Shown: positions 26,784 through 33,908 of the stretch, in pieces
How positions within the stretch are numbered: the stretch's first letter is position 1
Layout: each line of letters opens with the position of its first letter
Source of the DNA: Proteobacteria bacterium UBA5122
Lineage (GTDB): Bacteria; Pseudomonadota; Gammaproteobacteria; Tenderiales; Tenderiaceae
Assembly: GCA_002415485.1 (NCBI GenBank)
Contig: DHYU01000037.1
Location: forward strand, 1 to 63,208
Direction: 5' to 3'
Length of the DNA: 63,208 nucleotides
Notes under the pieces: model-generated
The model's database searches: none
What the model was told of the DNA's origin: nothing
What the model saw: only the letters and a program-made list of their open reading frames with translations
Translations under genes and position numbers: made by a program

Positions 26784-27084
26784 GACGGTCACCTCTCTTT
26801 CAGTTGGCGGACCACTTGCCTTTGCCCGCATCCATGCGACATCTCTAACGGCTGGAGACTACAGTGAGCAGCCCCTTATCACACAATACAGATCTCTAAT
26901 GCCCCATACTTTTGTTACCAGATGACTGGATTCGTTCCAAAAATATAGATGCTCTCTAGAGTATGTCGGCGCATTGGGGATTACCCTTAAGCGCATCTCA
27001 TTACATAAAACAAGATCTTACCGTATCACTGACAACGTCGAGCGACAACATCAACCCTGGGTTTGGGTAACGCAGGGCGCGTGT
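26784..27084 (-). other. Upstream region of yeaG without a gene
   Basis: These 301 bases lie between the yeaG start and the stop of the upstream hypothetical gene, both on the minus strand. I find no open frame with coding character and no clear sigma-70 or sigma-54 promoter. The yeaG promoter is expected here, and RpoS or nitrogen control would fit what is known of the operon, but the sequence does not show it. Confidence 0.4.
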
Positions 27085-27597
27085 TTATCGTCTTAAAGGA
27101 GGACGGCCATGATTACCTAGCTCAAGCTCAAACTCACTGAGACCATCGACTTGGTGATTCAAGTAACGTGTAACAATCTCTTCACCCAATTGGGCGGTTG
27201 TTTTGCCGGAAAGATACCCATAAAGCATCAGTGTAAGCTCGGTCTCCTGGCGTGTTTCGAACATATATTCGGTAAACACAATCCCCACCGCCTGTTTGAA
27301 TAAGGAATCAGAATATGGCGGCGGGGAAAGGGAGGCCGGTGGAGCTGGCCAGGGTTGGCGCTGCAGGTCACCTTGAACCAGGACATTAATGCAATCGATG
27401 AAGGCTGCTGCATGAGGATGTGGCCCAATAAATGTCCCGTCGTGATGAAAGCAATAATCATCATCGACATAAAGCCTTGCGCCCATATCTTTGATTTCTA
27501 ACATCTTAGTGACGCGCTGCATTAGCAAAGATGCTAGATGATGATCCGTGAGTTGTGAGGTGGGTCCGGCGGGATTGAGTAATGGTGATGTATTCAT
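27085..27597 (-). CDS. Hypothetical protein
   Basis: A 170-aa product from ATG 27597, chosen because AAGGA lies 10 nt upstream on the minus strand; in-frame ATGs at 27615, 27657 and 27663 have no visible ribosome-binding site. The protein is soluble-looking, with LYVDDDYCFHHDG, a His-rich GPHPHAAAFIDCINVL and a proline-rich segment (PWPAPPASLSPPPY). No signal peptide or membrane helix is evident and I do not recognise a family. It lies between yeaG and the ANTAR regulator on the same strand. Two hairpins sit in its leader. Confidence 0.6.
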   Translation of the reverse strand: MNTSPLLNPAGPTSQLTDHHLASLLMQRVTKMLEIKDMGARLYVDDDYCFHHDGTFIGPHPHAAAFIDCINVLVQGDLQRQPWPAPPASLSPPPYSDSLFKQAVGIVFTEYMFETRQETELTLMLYGYLSGKTTAQLGEEIVTRYLNHQVDGLSEFELELGNHGRPPLRR

Positions 27598-27659
27598 GGC
27601 AAGTCTGTCCTTCATGGCAAATGCATATCCAAGCGGCGACTGAGTGACCGCTGACATAC

Positions 27660-27707
27660 GCACGCGTTTTGGAAGACGTGCTCGAACTCCATAGCAAAAT
27701 GACTATG
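27660..27707 (-). promoter_or_regulatory. Two adjacent hairpins in the leader of the hypothetical gene
   Basis: On the minus strand the transcript between the response regulator and the hypothetical gene can form CATAG/CTATG (27703-27707 with 27690-27694, 8-nt loop), then GCACG/CGTGC (27677-27681 with 27660-27664, 12-nt loop). ANTAR proteins act on paired hairpins in RNA, and the gene just upstream encodes one, but the loops are not the hexaloops known for those targets and the stems are short. Confidence 0.25.
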
Positions 27708-27740
27708 AGGTGCGCAAAGTAATATAAAGCGAAAATGATA

Positions 27741-28379
27741 TCAAGTATCTGATTGAGGTCGTTTTTTATGAGCGGAAGATTTTCTGTTTCTCTGCGTGTT
27801 CAGTTTGTTGTTCGCTTTGGACATAAACGACAAAAAGTTATTAATCACATGTGCTACATCACGTGAGTTTCCATGCTGATCCCTGGCCATTTCATTCATC
27901 ACATCAAAGGCCTGGTCCGGGTGAATTGACAAATAGGCAGATAACGCACCTCGTGCCGTACCTATATCCCGACTTGATGCAGCGTAATCGCGCAATGCCT
28001 CAATTTGTTGTACATGGGCCAGTGCGCTAGCAACTGTGCCCACCAATTGAGCTTGATTCACAGGTTTGGCGAGAAACGAAAAACTGCCTAGCTCTATAAT
28101 CCGTCTAATCGTTTCGTTGTCGACCATGGACGTCATCGCAACAAAGGGTATTTGCATGCGTTTCAATGCAGCTGCCACCGAAAATCCATCCTGAATCGGC
28201 ATTAGAATGTCCAATAAAACCAGGTCCGGACGATTCATTTCACAAAATTCGATGGCGGCCTCGCCATCAGCAACCTCGTGCAAGGAGGCAGCGATAGTAT
28301 TACCAAGCACGGCCATCACGTAATCCCGGATGTCCTGGTCGTCATCCACAATTAGAATATTTGTATTATTGTCAGTCAC
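27741..28379 (-). CDS. Response regulator with receiver and ANTAR-like RNA-binding domain
   Basis: A 212-aa protein. The receiver domain has NILIVDDDQDIR with its acidic pocket, the phosphorylated Asp in LVLLDILMPIQDG, the Thr switch in VAMTSM and Lys in FLAKPVN. After a short helix (QIEALRDYAAS) comes a three-helix segment with DIGTARGALSAYL, HPDQAFDVMNEMARD and SRDVAHVINNFL, the spacing of an ANTAR domain, which binds RNA and prevents termination. A basic tail (RNRKSSAHKKRP) ends it. ANTAR regulators often govern nitrogen assimilation genes. It is divergent from modABC; no sensor kinase is adjacent. The ANTAR call rests on pattern, not a search. Confidence 0.8.
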   Translation of the reverse strand: MTDNNTNILIVDDDQDIRDYVMAVLGNTIAASLHEVADGEAAIEFCEMNRPDLVLLDILMPIQDGFSVAAALKRMQIPFVAMTSMVDNETIRRIIELGSFSFLAKPVNQAQLVGTVASALAHVQQIEALRDYAASSRDIGTARGALSAYLSIHPDQAFDVMNEMARDQHGNSRDVAHVINNFLSFMSKANNKLNTQRNRKSSAHKKRPQSDT

Positions 28380-28451
28380 GCTTCACCTCCGCTGATAGGG
28401 CTATCGACCACTAGAGGCCCAAATTTACCGCGAGGAAAATATTGGAATAAC

Positions 28452-28469
28452 ATCTAGTTACTACTAGAT
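28452..28469. promoter_or_regulatory. Inverted repeat between the ANTAR regulator and modA
   Basis: ATCTAGT at 28452-28458 and ACTAGAT at 28463-28469 are perfectly complementary across TACT. The repeat lies in the 159-bp divergent gap. Nearby, GGATACTT occurs twice in direct orientation (28488-28495 and 28500-28507). It does not resemble the TATA-rich ModE operator. An operator or an RNA hairpin is possible. Confidence 0.35.
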
Positions 28470-28538
28470 ATACGTGTGCGCATTGATGGATACTTGGACG
28501 GATACTTATAGAAGATTTTTATCAGGATTATCAGCATA

Positions 28539-29312
28539 GTGATGTTATTTGTCTCAAGATCAGCAGGCTATATATTGCTGTTTTTTATATGTATGACCAC
28601 CATGTGGATAGATAATGTCTATGCCGGCACGGCCAGAATCGCAGTTGCCGCCAATTTCACCGACGCCATGCAAAAATTAGCACCAGCATTTGAACAGGAC
28701 ACAGGATACCAGTTAAAGATCAGTTATGGCTCGACTGGAAAGCTGTATTCGCAAATCGTGCATGGTGCACCCTTTGATATATTTATGGCCGCCGATGCAG
28801 ATCGGCCGGCGAGGGCAGAACGCGAGGGCCACGCCGTCAGTGGTAGCCGTTGGACATATGCGCGTGGGCAGCTGGTGTTGTGGAGCGCCAGCCCAGGGCT
28901 GTTTGAAGATGGCGCCGAGTATCTAAAGAGTGCATCGATTTCACGGGTCGCCATCGCCAATCCAAAAACTGCACCTTATGGCATGGCCGCACAACAGACG
29001 ATGCAGCAACTTGGCGTTTGGGCACGTCTGGAAAGATCTGTGATCAGGGGTGACTCAATCAGCCAAACGTTTCAATTTGTCGCCACCGGTAATGCCAGTG
29101 TTGGATTTGTTTCAGCGTCACAACTACATGCCTGGCCAAGGCAGGGGAGTTACTGGCCAGTGCCGTCACACCTCCACCAGCCGATTGATCAGCAAGTGGT
29201 GTTGCTCAACAAGGGTGCCAACAACCCTGCGGCCAACGCATTTATAGAGTTTCTCCGTTCAACTAAAACTCAAACATTGCTCTCAACACTAGGCTATGGC
29301 GTAGGGCAATGA
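28539..29312 (+). CDS. modA: Molybdate ABC transporter, periplasmic binding protein
   Basis: A 257-aa protein with a signal peptide (YILLFFICMTTMWIDNVYA) followed by the ModA pattern ARIAVAANFTDAMQKLAPAFE, ISYGSTGKLYSQIVHGAPFDIF and AIANPKTAPYG. These segments hold the Ser/Ala residues that bind the oxyanion. It captures molybdate (or tungstate) in the periplasm for the ModBC channel. The stop overlaps the modB start in ATGA, so modABC is one translationally coupled operon. Confidence 0.94.
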   Translation: MMLFVSRSAGYILLFFICMTTMWIDNVYAGTARIAVAANFTDAMQKLAPAFEQDTGYQLKISYGSTGKLYSQIVHGAPFDIFMAADADRPARAEREGHAVSGSRWTYARGQLVLWSASPGLFEDGAEYLKSASISRVAIANPKTAPYGMAAQQTMQQLGVWARLERSVIRGDSISQTFQFVATGNASVGFVSASQLHAWPRQGSYWPVPSHLHQPIDQQVVLLNKGANNPAANAFIEFLRSTKTQTLLSTLGYGVGQ

Positions 29313-29989
29313 CAGACATAGATTGGCAAACCATTTGGTTAACGGTGAAGTTGGCCACGCTGACGACCATCATCCTGCTGATACTGGCAACGCCATTAGC
29401 CTGGTGGCTCACCCGCACCACCCATTGGAGCAAACAAATCGTCGCCTCGATTGTGGCCTTGCCGCTGGTGTTGCCGCCAACCGTGCTCGGGTTTTATCTA
29501 TTAATATTGATGGGCCCGACGGGACCGATAGGCGAATTCACCGAGGCCATCGGCATAGGCCTGCTGCCATTTACCTTTACCGGTCTGGTCATCGCCTCGA
29601 TACTGTATTCGTTACCGTTTGCGGTGCAACCCTTGCACAACGCCTTTGAATCCCTCGGTGAACGGCCGCTGGAGGTTGCAGCCACACTACGCGCATCGCC
29701 GTTGGATCGTTTCCTGACCATCGTCATGCCCATGGCACGCCCAGGCTTTGTCACCGCCGCCATCCTGGTGTTCGCCCATACCATAGGTGAATTTGGTGTC
29801 GTATTAATGATCGGCGGCAACATTCCGGGCGAGACCAAGGTACTCTCCGTGGCCATCTATGATCATGTCGAAACACTCGAATTTGCCCAGGCCCATTGGC
29901 TGGCCGGAGGCATGTTGTTGTTCTCGTTTACGGTGTTGTTACTGGTATATATGGTGAACGGCCGCGCCCATCGGAGTCGCCATCAATGA
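29309..29989 (+). CDS. modB: Molybdate ABC transporter, permease
   Basis: A 226-aa inner-membrane protein with five or six membrane segments. The ABC-permease coupling loop is EVAATLRASPLDRFLTIVMPM, and PLVLPPTVLGFYLL and HTIGEFGVVLMIGGNIPGET are typical of ModB. It overlaps modA and modC by 4 nt each, keeping the standard gene order. Confidence 0.95.
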   Translation: MTDIDWQTIWLTVKLATLTTIILLILATPLAWWLTRTTHWSKQIVASIVALPLVLPPTVLGFYLLILMGPTGPIGEFTEAIGIGLLPFTFTGLVIASILYSLPFAVQPLHNAFESLGERPLEVAATLRASPLDRFLTIVMPMARPGFVTAAILVFAHTIGEFGVVLMIGGNIPGETKVLSVAIYDHVETLEFAQAHWLAGGMLLFSFTVLLLVYMVNGRAHRSRHQ

Positions 29990-31059
29990 ACAGCGGCATA
30001 TACGCCAAATTTGATACCTCGTTCGACGACTTCTCGTTACAGGTCGAACTCTCATTGCCAGGGCAGGGGATCAGTGCGTTGTTTGGACACTCGGGTTCCG
30101 GCAAAACCACCGTACTGCGTTGTATGGCCGGGCTACAAAAGGCCCGTGGCGAGCTGATCGTTAATGGCGAGTGTTGGCAAAACGACCGCATCCAGCTGCC
30201 GGTACACCAGCGACCGCTGGCGTATGTCTTTCAAGAGGCCAGCTTGTTTTCTCATCTCAGCGTTAGGGCCAATCTGGAGTACGGCTATAAGCGGATTGCC
30301 GCTTCAGAACGTAAAATCGAGTTTGAACAGGCCGTCGCATGGCTGGGCGTGGCGCCATTGTTGGCACGGCATCCCGACAAACTCTCGGGCGGTGAACGCC
30401 AGCGTGTCGCCATTGCCCGTGCGTTGTTAACCAGTCCGCGCCTGTTATTGATGGACGAACCGTTATCAGCCCTCGATCAAAAGAGTCGGCGCGAGATCAT
30501 GCCGTACCTGGAGCAGCTGCATGAACATCTATCGATACCTGTTATCTATGTCACACATGCAGCCGACGAAGTCGCGCGTCTTGCAGATCACCTGGTCGTC
30601 ATGGATAACGGTCGCATATCGGCCAGCGGCCCGTTAACGGAGACACTGGCCCGCCTGGATCTGCCGGTGCATCAATATGACGAAGCGGGCGTCGTGATCG
30701 ATGCGACCGTAACAGACATAGACCACCATTGGCACCTGGTGCAGCTGAGCTTTGACGGAGGTGTGTTATGGGCCAAGGACCCAGGCGCCAAACCTGGCCA
30801 ACGGCTGCGGGCACGCGTACTGGCGCGTGACATCAGCGTCGCGCATCAACACCACCAAGACACCAGCATCCTCAACGTAATGCCCGCGACGATCGTAGGC
30901 ATCGCCGACAGTAATCATCCGGCAGCCAAGTTAATCAAGGCCCAAGTGGGGCAGACACCATTCCTGGCTCAACTCACAGCCAAATCGGTTTCATTGATGG
31001 GATTAGATATAGGGGCACAGGTCTGGTTACAGGTGAAATCGGTAGCGGTGATAGATTAA
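29986..31059 (+). CDS. modC: Molybdate ABC transporter, ATP-binding protein
   Basis: A 357-aa ATPase starting at ATG 29986, which overlaps the modB stop as ATGA; a longer frame from 29896 lies inside modB. Walker A is GHSGSGKTT, the signature is LSGGERQRVAIARAL, Walker B is LLLMDEPLSALD and the switch His is in VTHAADEV. The C-terminal third (from about residue 290) is a TOBE/Mop domain that senses molybdate (SILNVMPATIVGI). It powers import of molybdate for molybdenum-cofactor enzymes. Confidence 0.95.
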   Translation: MNSGIYAKFDTSFDDFSLQVELSLPGQGISALFGHSGSGKTTVLRCMAGLQKARGELIVNGECWQNDRIQLPVHQRPLAYVFQEASLFSHLSVRANLEYGYKRIAASERKIEFEQAVAWLGVAPLLARHPDKLSGGERQRVAIARALLTSPRLLLMDEPLSALDQKSRREIMPYLEQLHEHLSIPVIYVTHAADEVARLADHLVVMDNGRISASGPLTETLARLDLPVHQYDEAGVVIDATVTDIDHHWHLVQLSFDGGVLWAKDPGAKPGQRLRARVLARDISVAHQHHQDTSILNVMPATIVGIADSNHPAAKLIKAQVGQTPFLAQLTAKSVSLMGLDIGAQVWLQVKSVAVID

Positions 31060-31160
31060 GTGCCGCGCATACTTTATTTAACATAATATATATTATGCGA
31101 ACATCCAGCATAAAGAAGACACCCGGGTATGTGGATACGGCCAGGAGCAGATAATCAAAT

Positions 31161-31342
31161 GTGGGTTGATGCTGAGCCTGCGAAGCCCAACATAAAGTGG
31201 CGATATTCGTTGGACTTCATTCTTCAACCCAACCTACGGGCTCAAGTCAAAAGTAGGTCCGAGTAGTGAAACGTAATCGGACGGATGCTTCAGCTAATAA
31301 ACTATTACATACGTGCGATTACGCAATGCTAATCGCACCTAC
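31161..31342. repeat. Four REP-like palindromes arranged as two inverted pairs
   Basis: Two kinds of GTAG- or GTGG-headed imperfect palindromes are present. First pair: 31161-31193 (plus, GTGGGTTGATGC ... GCCCAACAT) and 31208-31237 (minus, read as GTAGGTTGGGTTGAAG ... CCAACG). Second pair: 31253-31283 (plus, GTAGGTCCGAGTAG ... TAATCGGACG) and 31312-31342 (minus, GTAGGTGCGATTAG ... TAATCGCACG). A GTAG head followed by a hairpin is the form mobilised by RAYT (TnpA-REP) transposases, and head-on pairs resemble BIMEs. The rest of the modC-to-31661 gap shows no gene and no other structure I can support. Confidence 0.7.
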
Positions 31343-31660
31343 AATTGTCTGAAAGAATTTAGTCGAGGTTGCGAGTTTTCGTACTCTGCTACGCTGATTC
31401 ACTTTCGGCGGAATGATAAAACTTTATTTTCTCGCAACGAATAATAAATCATCTGCACAAAATAATTTATTTTTGCGCGCTAACAAATTCTATTTCACCT
31501 AAACCCGATGTAACACGTTAGGATCGCATATATGCGCCTAAGTCTTTAACTGTAAGCGCCTCACCATCCGATGATGCCTGTCCAGAATTGGCTCTATGCC
31601 TACTCTATCTAACCTACCTCACAATTCTAGCCCGCTGCTAAGTCATAAATAGGCTTGCGA

Positions 31661-32353
31661 TCAAGGCGATGCAGGCACACGGCAACACATATTGCCTCCG
31701 AACACCGTCTGCTGGGTAGCTGTAGTGTTTCGCCAGGAACAGAAGGTCTGGTTGCTGTTTACGTTATTGTTATACCCGCTACCTTGGTTATATACACCTG
31801 TTGAAGCCGTCCAACAATATGGTGTAGTGGCGATGTAACCTGCCGGGCAAGCAGGATTATCAAAGAATCTGGAGGAGTTAGCCTGTATAGCGAAAGATTG
31901 AACGGCCGTACTCACGCATTGTGGTGGTGATGCCGGACGAGATACAGATACAGCTGAACGTTGCTGGATCTGGCAATCGCCACCGACCGGAGTGATATTC
32001 CCCCCAACGACTCTGAGGTACAAATTCTCAGTAAGCGATACACCTGTCATTACATATTCAAGAGTGGAAATATTGGCAACCTTTGGTCCGCCGTTTACCC
32101 TGCTGAGGGTAATTTTCTTAATTAAAAGCGCAGGGTCCGCAATATCTATACTGGTGTTGGCAACCGGTGTGCTGCATGCACTATCTGCATACAATTCAAA
32201 AGAAATAAAGCTGCCCGCAGTGGCGGAGCGTAGGGCGTGTGGATCGACGTTATACGAAACGGGCACGTCTGCAGAATATGTAAGTGAAGGTAAAATACCC
32301 GCGATAAATGCGAGACACACCAAGCCACTCTTAATGTCGATGGGGTAGTTCAT
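31661..32353 (-). CDS. Secreted cysteine-rich protein of unknown function
   Basis: A 230-aa product from ATG 32353, which has a strong GGAGG site just upstream; an earlier start at 32386 adds 11 residues. The signal peptide is SGLVCLAFIAGILPSLTYSA. The mature part has eight cysteines (in DSACSTP, GGDCQIQ, PPQCVST, NPACPAG, TPYCWTA, QTFCSWR and a terminal CC), enough for four disulfides, and an Asn/Gly/Tyr-rich stretch (GVYNQGSGYNNNVNSNQ). I recognise no family. It follows the REP region, and the next gene on this strand also encodes an exported protein. An extracellular or surface role is inferred from the signal and cysteines only. Confidence 0.65.
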   Translation of the reverse strand: MNYPIDIKSGLVCLAFIAGILPSLTYSADVPVSYNVDPHALRSATAGSFISFELYADSACSTPVANTSIDIADPALLIKKITLSRVNGGPKVANISTLEYVMTGVSLTENLYLRVVGGNITPVGGDCQIQQRSAVSVSRPASPPQCVSTAVQSFAIQANSSRFFDNPACPAGYIATTPYCWTASTGVYNQGSGYNNNVNSNQTFCSWRNTTATQQTVFGGNMCCRVPASP

Positions 32354-32518
32354 TTTTTCCTCCGTTATCCACCGATATGGACCCAAAGAACCTAGTTGTT
32401 TAACCTAAGTCTGGAGCGCAGAGTATACACGCTCAATTTGTATACCGATAAGTCCTCGACGTTTTCGGCAAACCGTCGTGCGGAATTGTCGAAAGCCAAA
32501 GCGGTAATACATATGGTG

Positions 32519-33721
32519 TTATCTGCGGTTGATACGCAGTAATCGCCGACCCAAGCCAAGTAAACCTAATAGCAGCACGGCCAAACCGAGCGCGCCGCCA
32601 CCGCCTTTATTAGATTTTGCCGGGGGAGAATCTTCAATTCCGTTGCTATCACTGTTGTCAGCGTTATCGCCTACGCCATCGCCATCAGTGTCGGAGAATT
32701 CATTTGGGTCTGTCGGAAAGGCATCGATACGGTTGAGTACACCGTCGCCATCACTGTCGAAATCATAATTAACGATACTGGCAAGTGTCGCTGGAGAGAG
32801 GCCCGCAAGGTGTCCGGCGGCACTTGCATTAGCGAGCGACTGGAAACTGGCCGCTGCATCGGATAAGTCGGCAATGGAAACGCCGAGTTGATGAAAATTG
32901 AGCAAACGTACGGTCTGACCGGCGGGAATAGTCAGATCGTAGCGCTCTCCAAAATCCTCAGCACGGCCCGTGCCAGGTTGAAATACGTTTACAGGCGTAA
33001 CAAGCGCTCCAACACCGAAGCGCGTGGTGACGAGGGCTGGGTCGCCGATATCATCCGAGCCTATCAGGCCTGAATCGTTGGTGACATACCACATATCGGT
33101 GCTATTAAGGTTAGTATCACCATTGGAGGTATTTTGAATCAATGTTGCGGCATCGGAGCCAAAGTTGCCTGTGACAAGTACATGGGTGTCGATATCGGCG
33201 CTGGTTGTATTGGTAAAAGTGAACAGGGCTCGTACGACGGGGGCTGCAGGACTGAAATAGTACTGAATCTGGGCATCAATGCCGGGAATGATGTTTACCA
33301 TGGTGCCTGATGTCAGGGTGTCATCGGTTAGGTCGACGGAGTTGCTGGGGTTAATAAAAAATTTATTGCCAACGGCCAGGTTCATCGTCGAATCAAACGC
33401 ATCGTTATAGTGGTCGCCGGAGGTGTAAAGCGCTGCATCAAAGATACCGAAAGCGCCGTTATGAAAATAAGATCCTACGTGGACGGAAGTTTGGCTATAG
33501 GCAAACCCAAGGGACGTGGTCATCAGTGTGTTGACATTACTGAATAACCGGGAATCATTTTCTATCCGCGTCCATGATACTGCGGACACGGCGAACGATT
33601 TGGCAATATTAACCGCAGTTGTTGTAGGGGCAGCCCTTACACTACCTGCCCAAAGGGGACCAAGGCTGATCGCACCGATGGCAGCTGCACCGCGAAGCCG
33701 AAAAAATCCCTTCATTTTCAT
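32519..33721 (-). CDS. Secreted protein with GlyGly-CTERM sorting signal
   Basis: A 400-aa protein from ATG 33721 (MKMKGFFRLRG) with a signal peptide ending near SVRA/APTT; a longer frame from 33826 would put the signal inside the chain. The body is a beta-rich domain I cannot name. Near the end are thrombospondin type 3-like Asp repeats (DSDGDGVLNRIDAFPTDP, DTDGDGVGDNAD) that bind calcium in relatives. The C-terminus is GGGGALGLAVLLLGLLG then RRLLR, a GlyGly-CTERM tail cut by rhombosortase and linked to type II secretion in other gammaproteobacteria. It is likely exposed on or released from the surface. Confidence 0.82.
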   Translation of the reverse strand: MKMKGFFRLRGAAAIGAISLGPLWAGSVRAAPTTTAVNIAKSFAVSAVSWTRIENDSRLFSNVNTLMTTSLGFAYSQTSVHVGSYFHNGAFGIFDAALYTSGDHYNDAFDSTMNLAVGNKFFINPSNSVDLTDDTLTSGTMVNIIPGIDAQIQYYFSPAAPVVRALFTFTNTTSADIDTHVLVTGNFGSDAATLIQNTSNGDTNLNSTDMWYVTNDSGLIGSDDIGDPALVTTRFGVGALVTPVNVFQPGTGRAEDFGERYDLTIPAGQTVRLLNFHQLGVSIADLSDAAASFQSLANASAAGHLAGLSPATLASIVNYDFDSDGDGVLNRIDAFPTDPNEFSDTDGDGVGDNADNSDSNGIEDSPPAKSNKGGGGALGLAVLLLGLLGLGRRLLRINRR

Positions 33722-33852
33722 AGATGCACCCCAGATCGAACGTACAGGAACCATTATAACCATGCTTCTTAATTTACTCCAGATTGAAGCAATCCATATG
33801 ACTCTTGGCCGTCGGAGCTTACGCAAGTAAGATTACATTTACGCAGTTCACC

Positions 33853-33882
33853 AAACAGCCACCCTTGCGGTGGCTGTTTTCT
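33853..33882 (+). terminator. Terminator-like hairpin in front of the TPR-sulfotransferase gene
   Basis: AAACAGCCACC at 33853-33863 pairs perfectly with GGTGGCTGTTT at 33869-33879 over a 5-nt loop and is followed by TCTTT. No plus-strand gene ends just before it, so it is either the end of an unseen short transcript, a leader attenuator for the gene starting at 33909, or left from a lost gene. Confidence 0.6.
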
Positions 33883-33908
33883 TTACAAGTGAATGAATGG
33901 AGCCCCCA

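Noticed and set aside
28380..28538. ModE operator in front of modA
   Set aside because: The inverted repeat ATCTAGT/ACTAGAT lacks the TATA-rich halves and spacing of the known ModE site.
31368..31438. Inverted repeat GTTGCGAG ... CTCGCAAC as a possible transposon end
   Set aside because: Eight bases over 55 nt with no transposase or target duplication; chance is likely.
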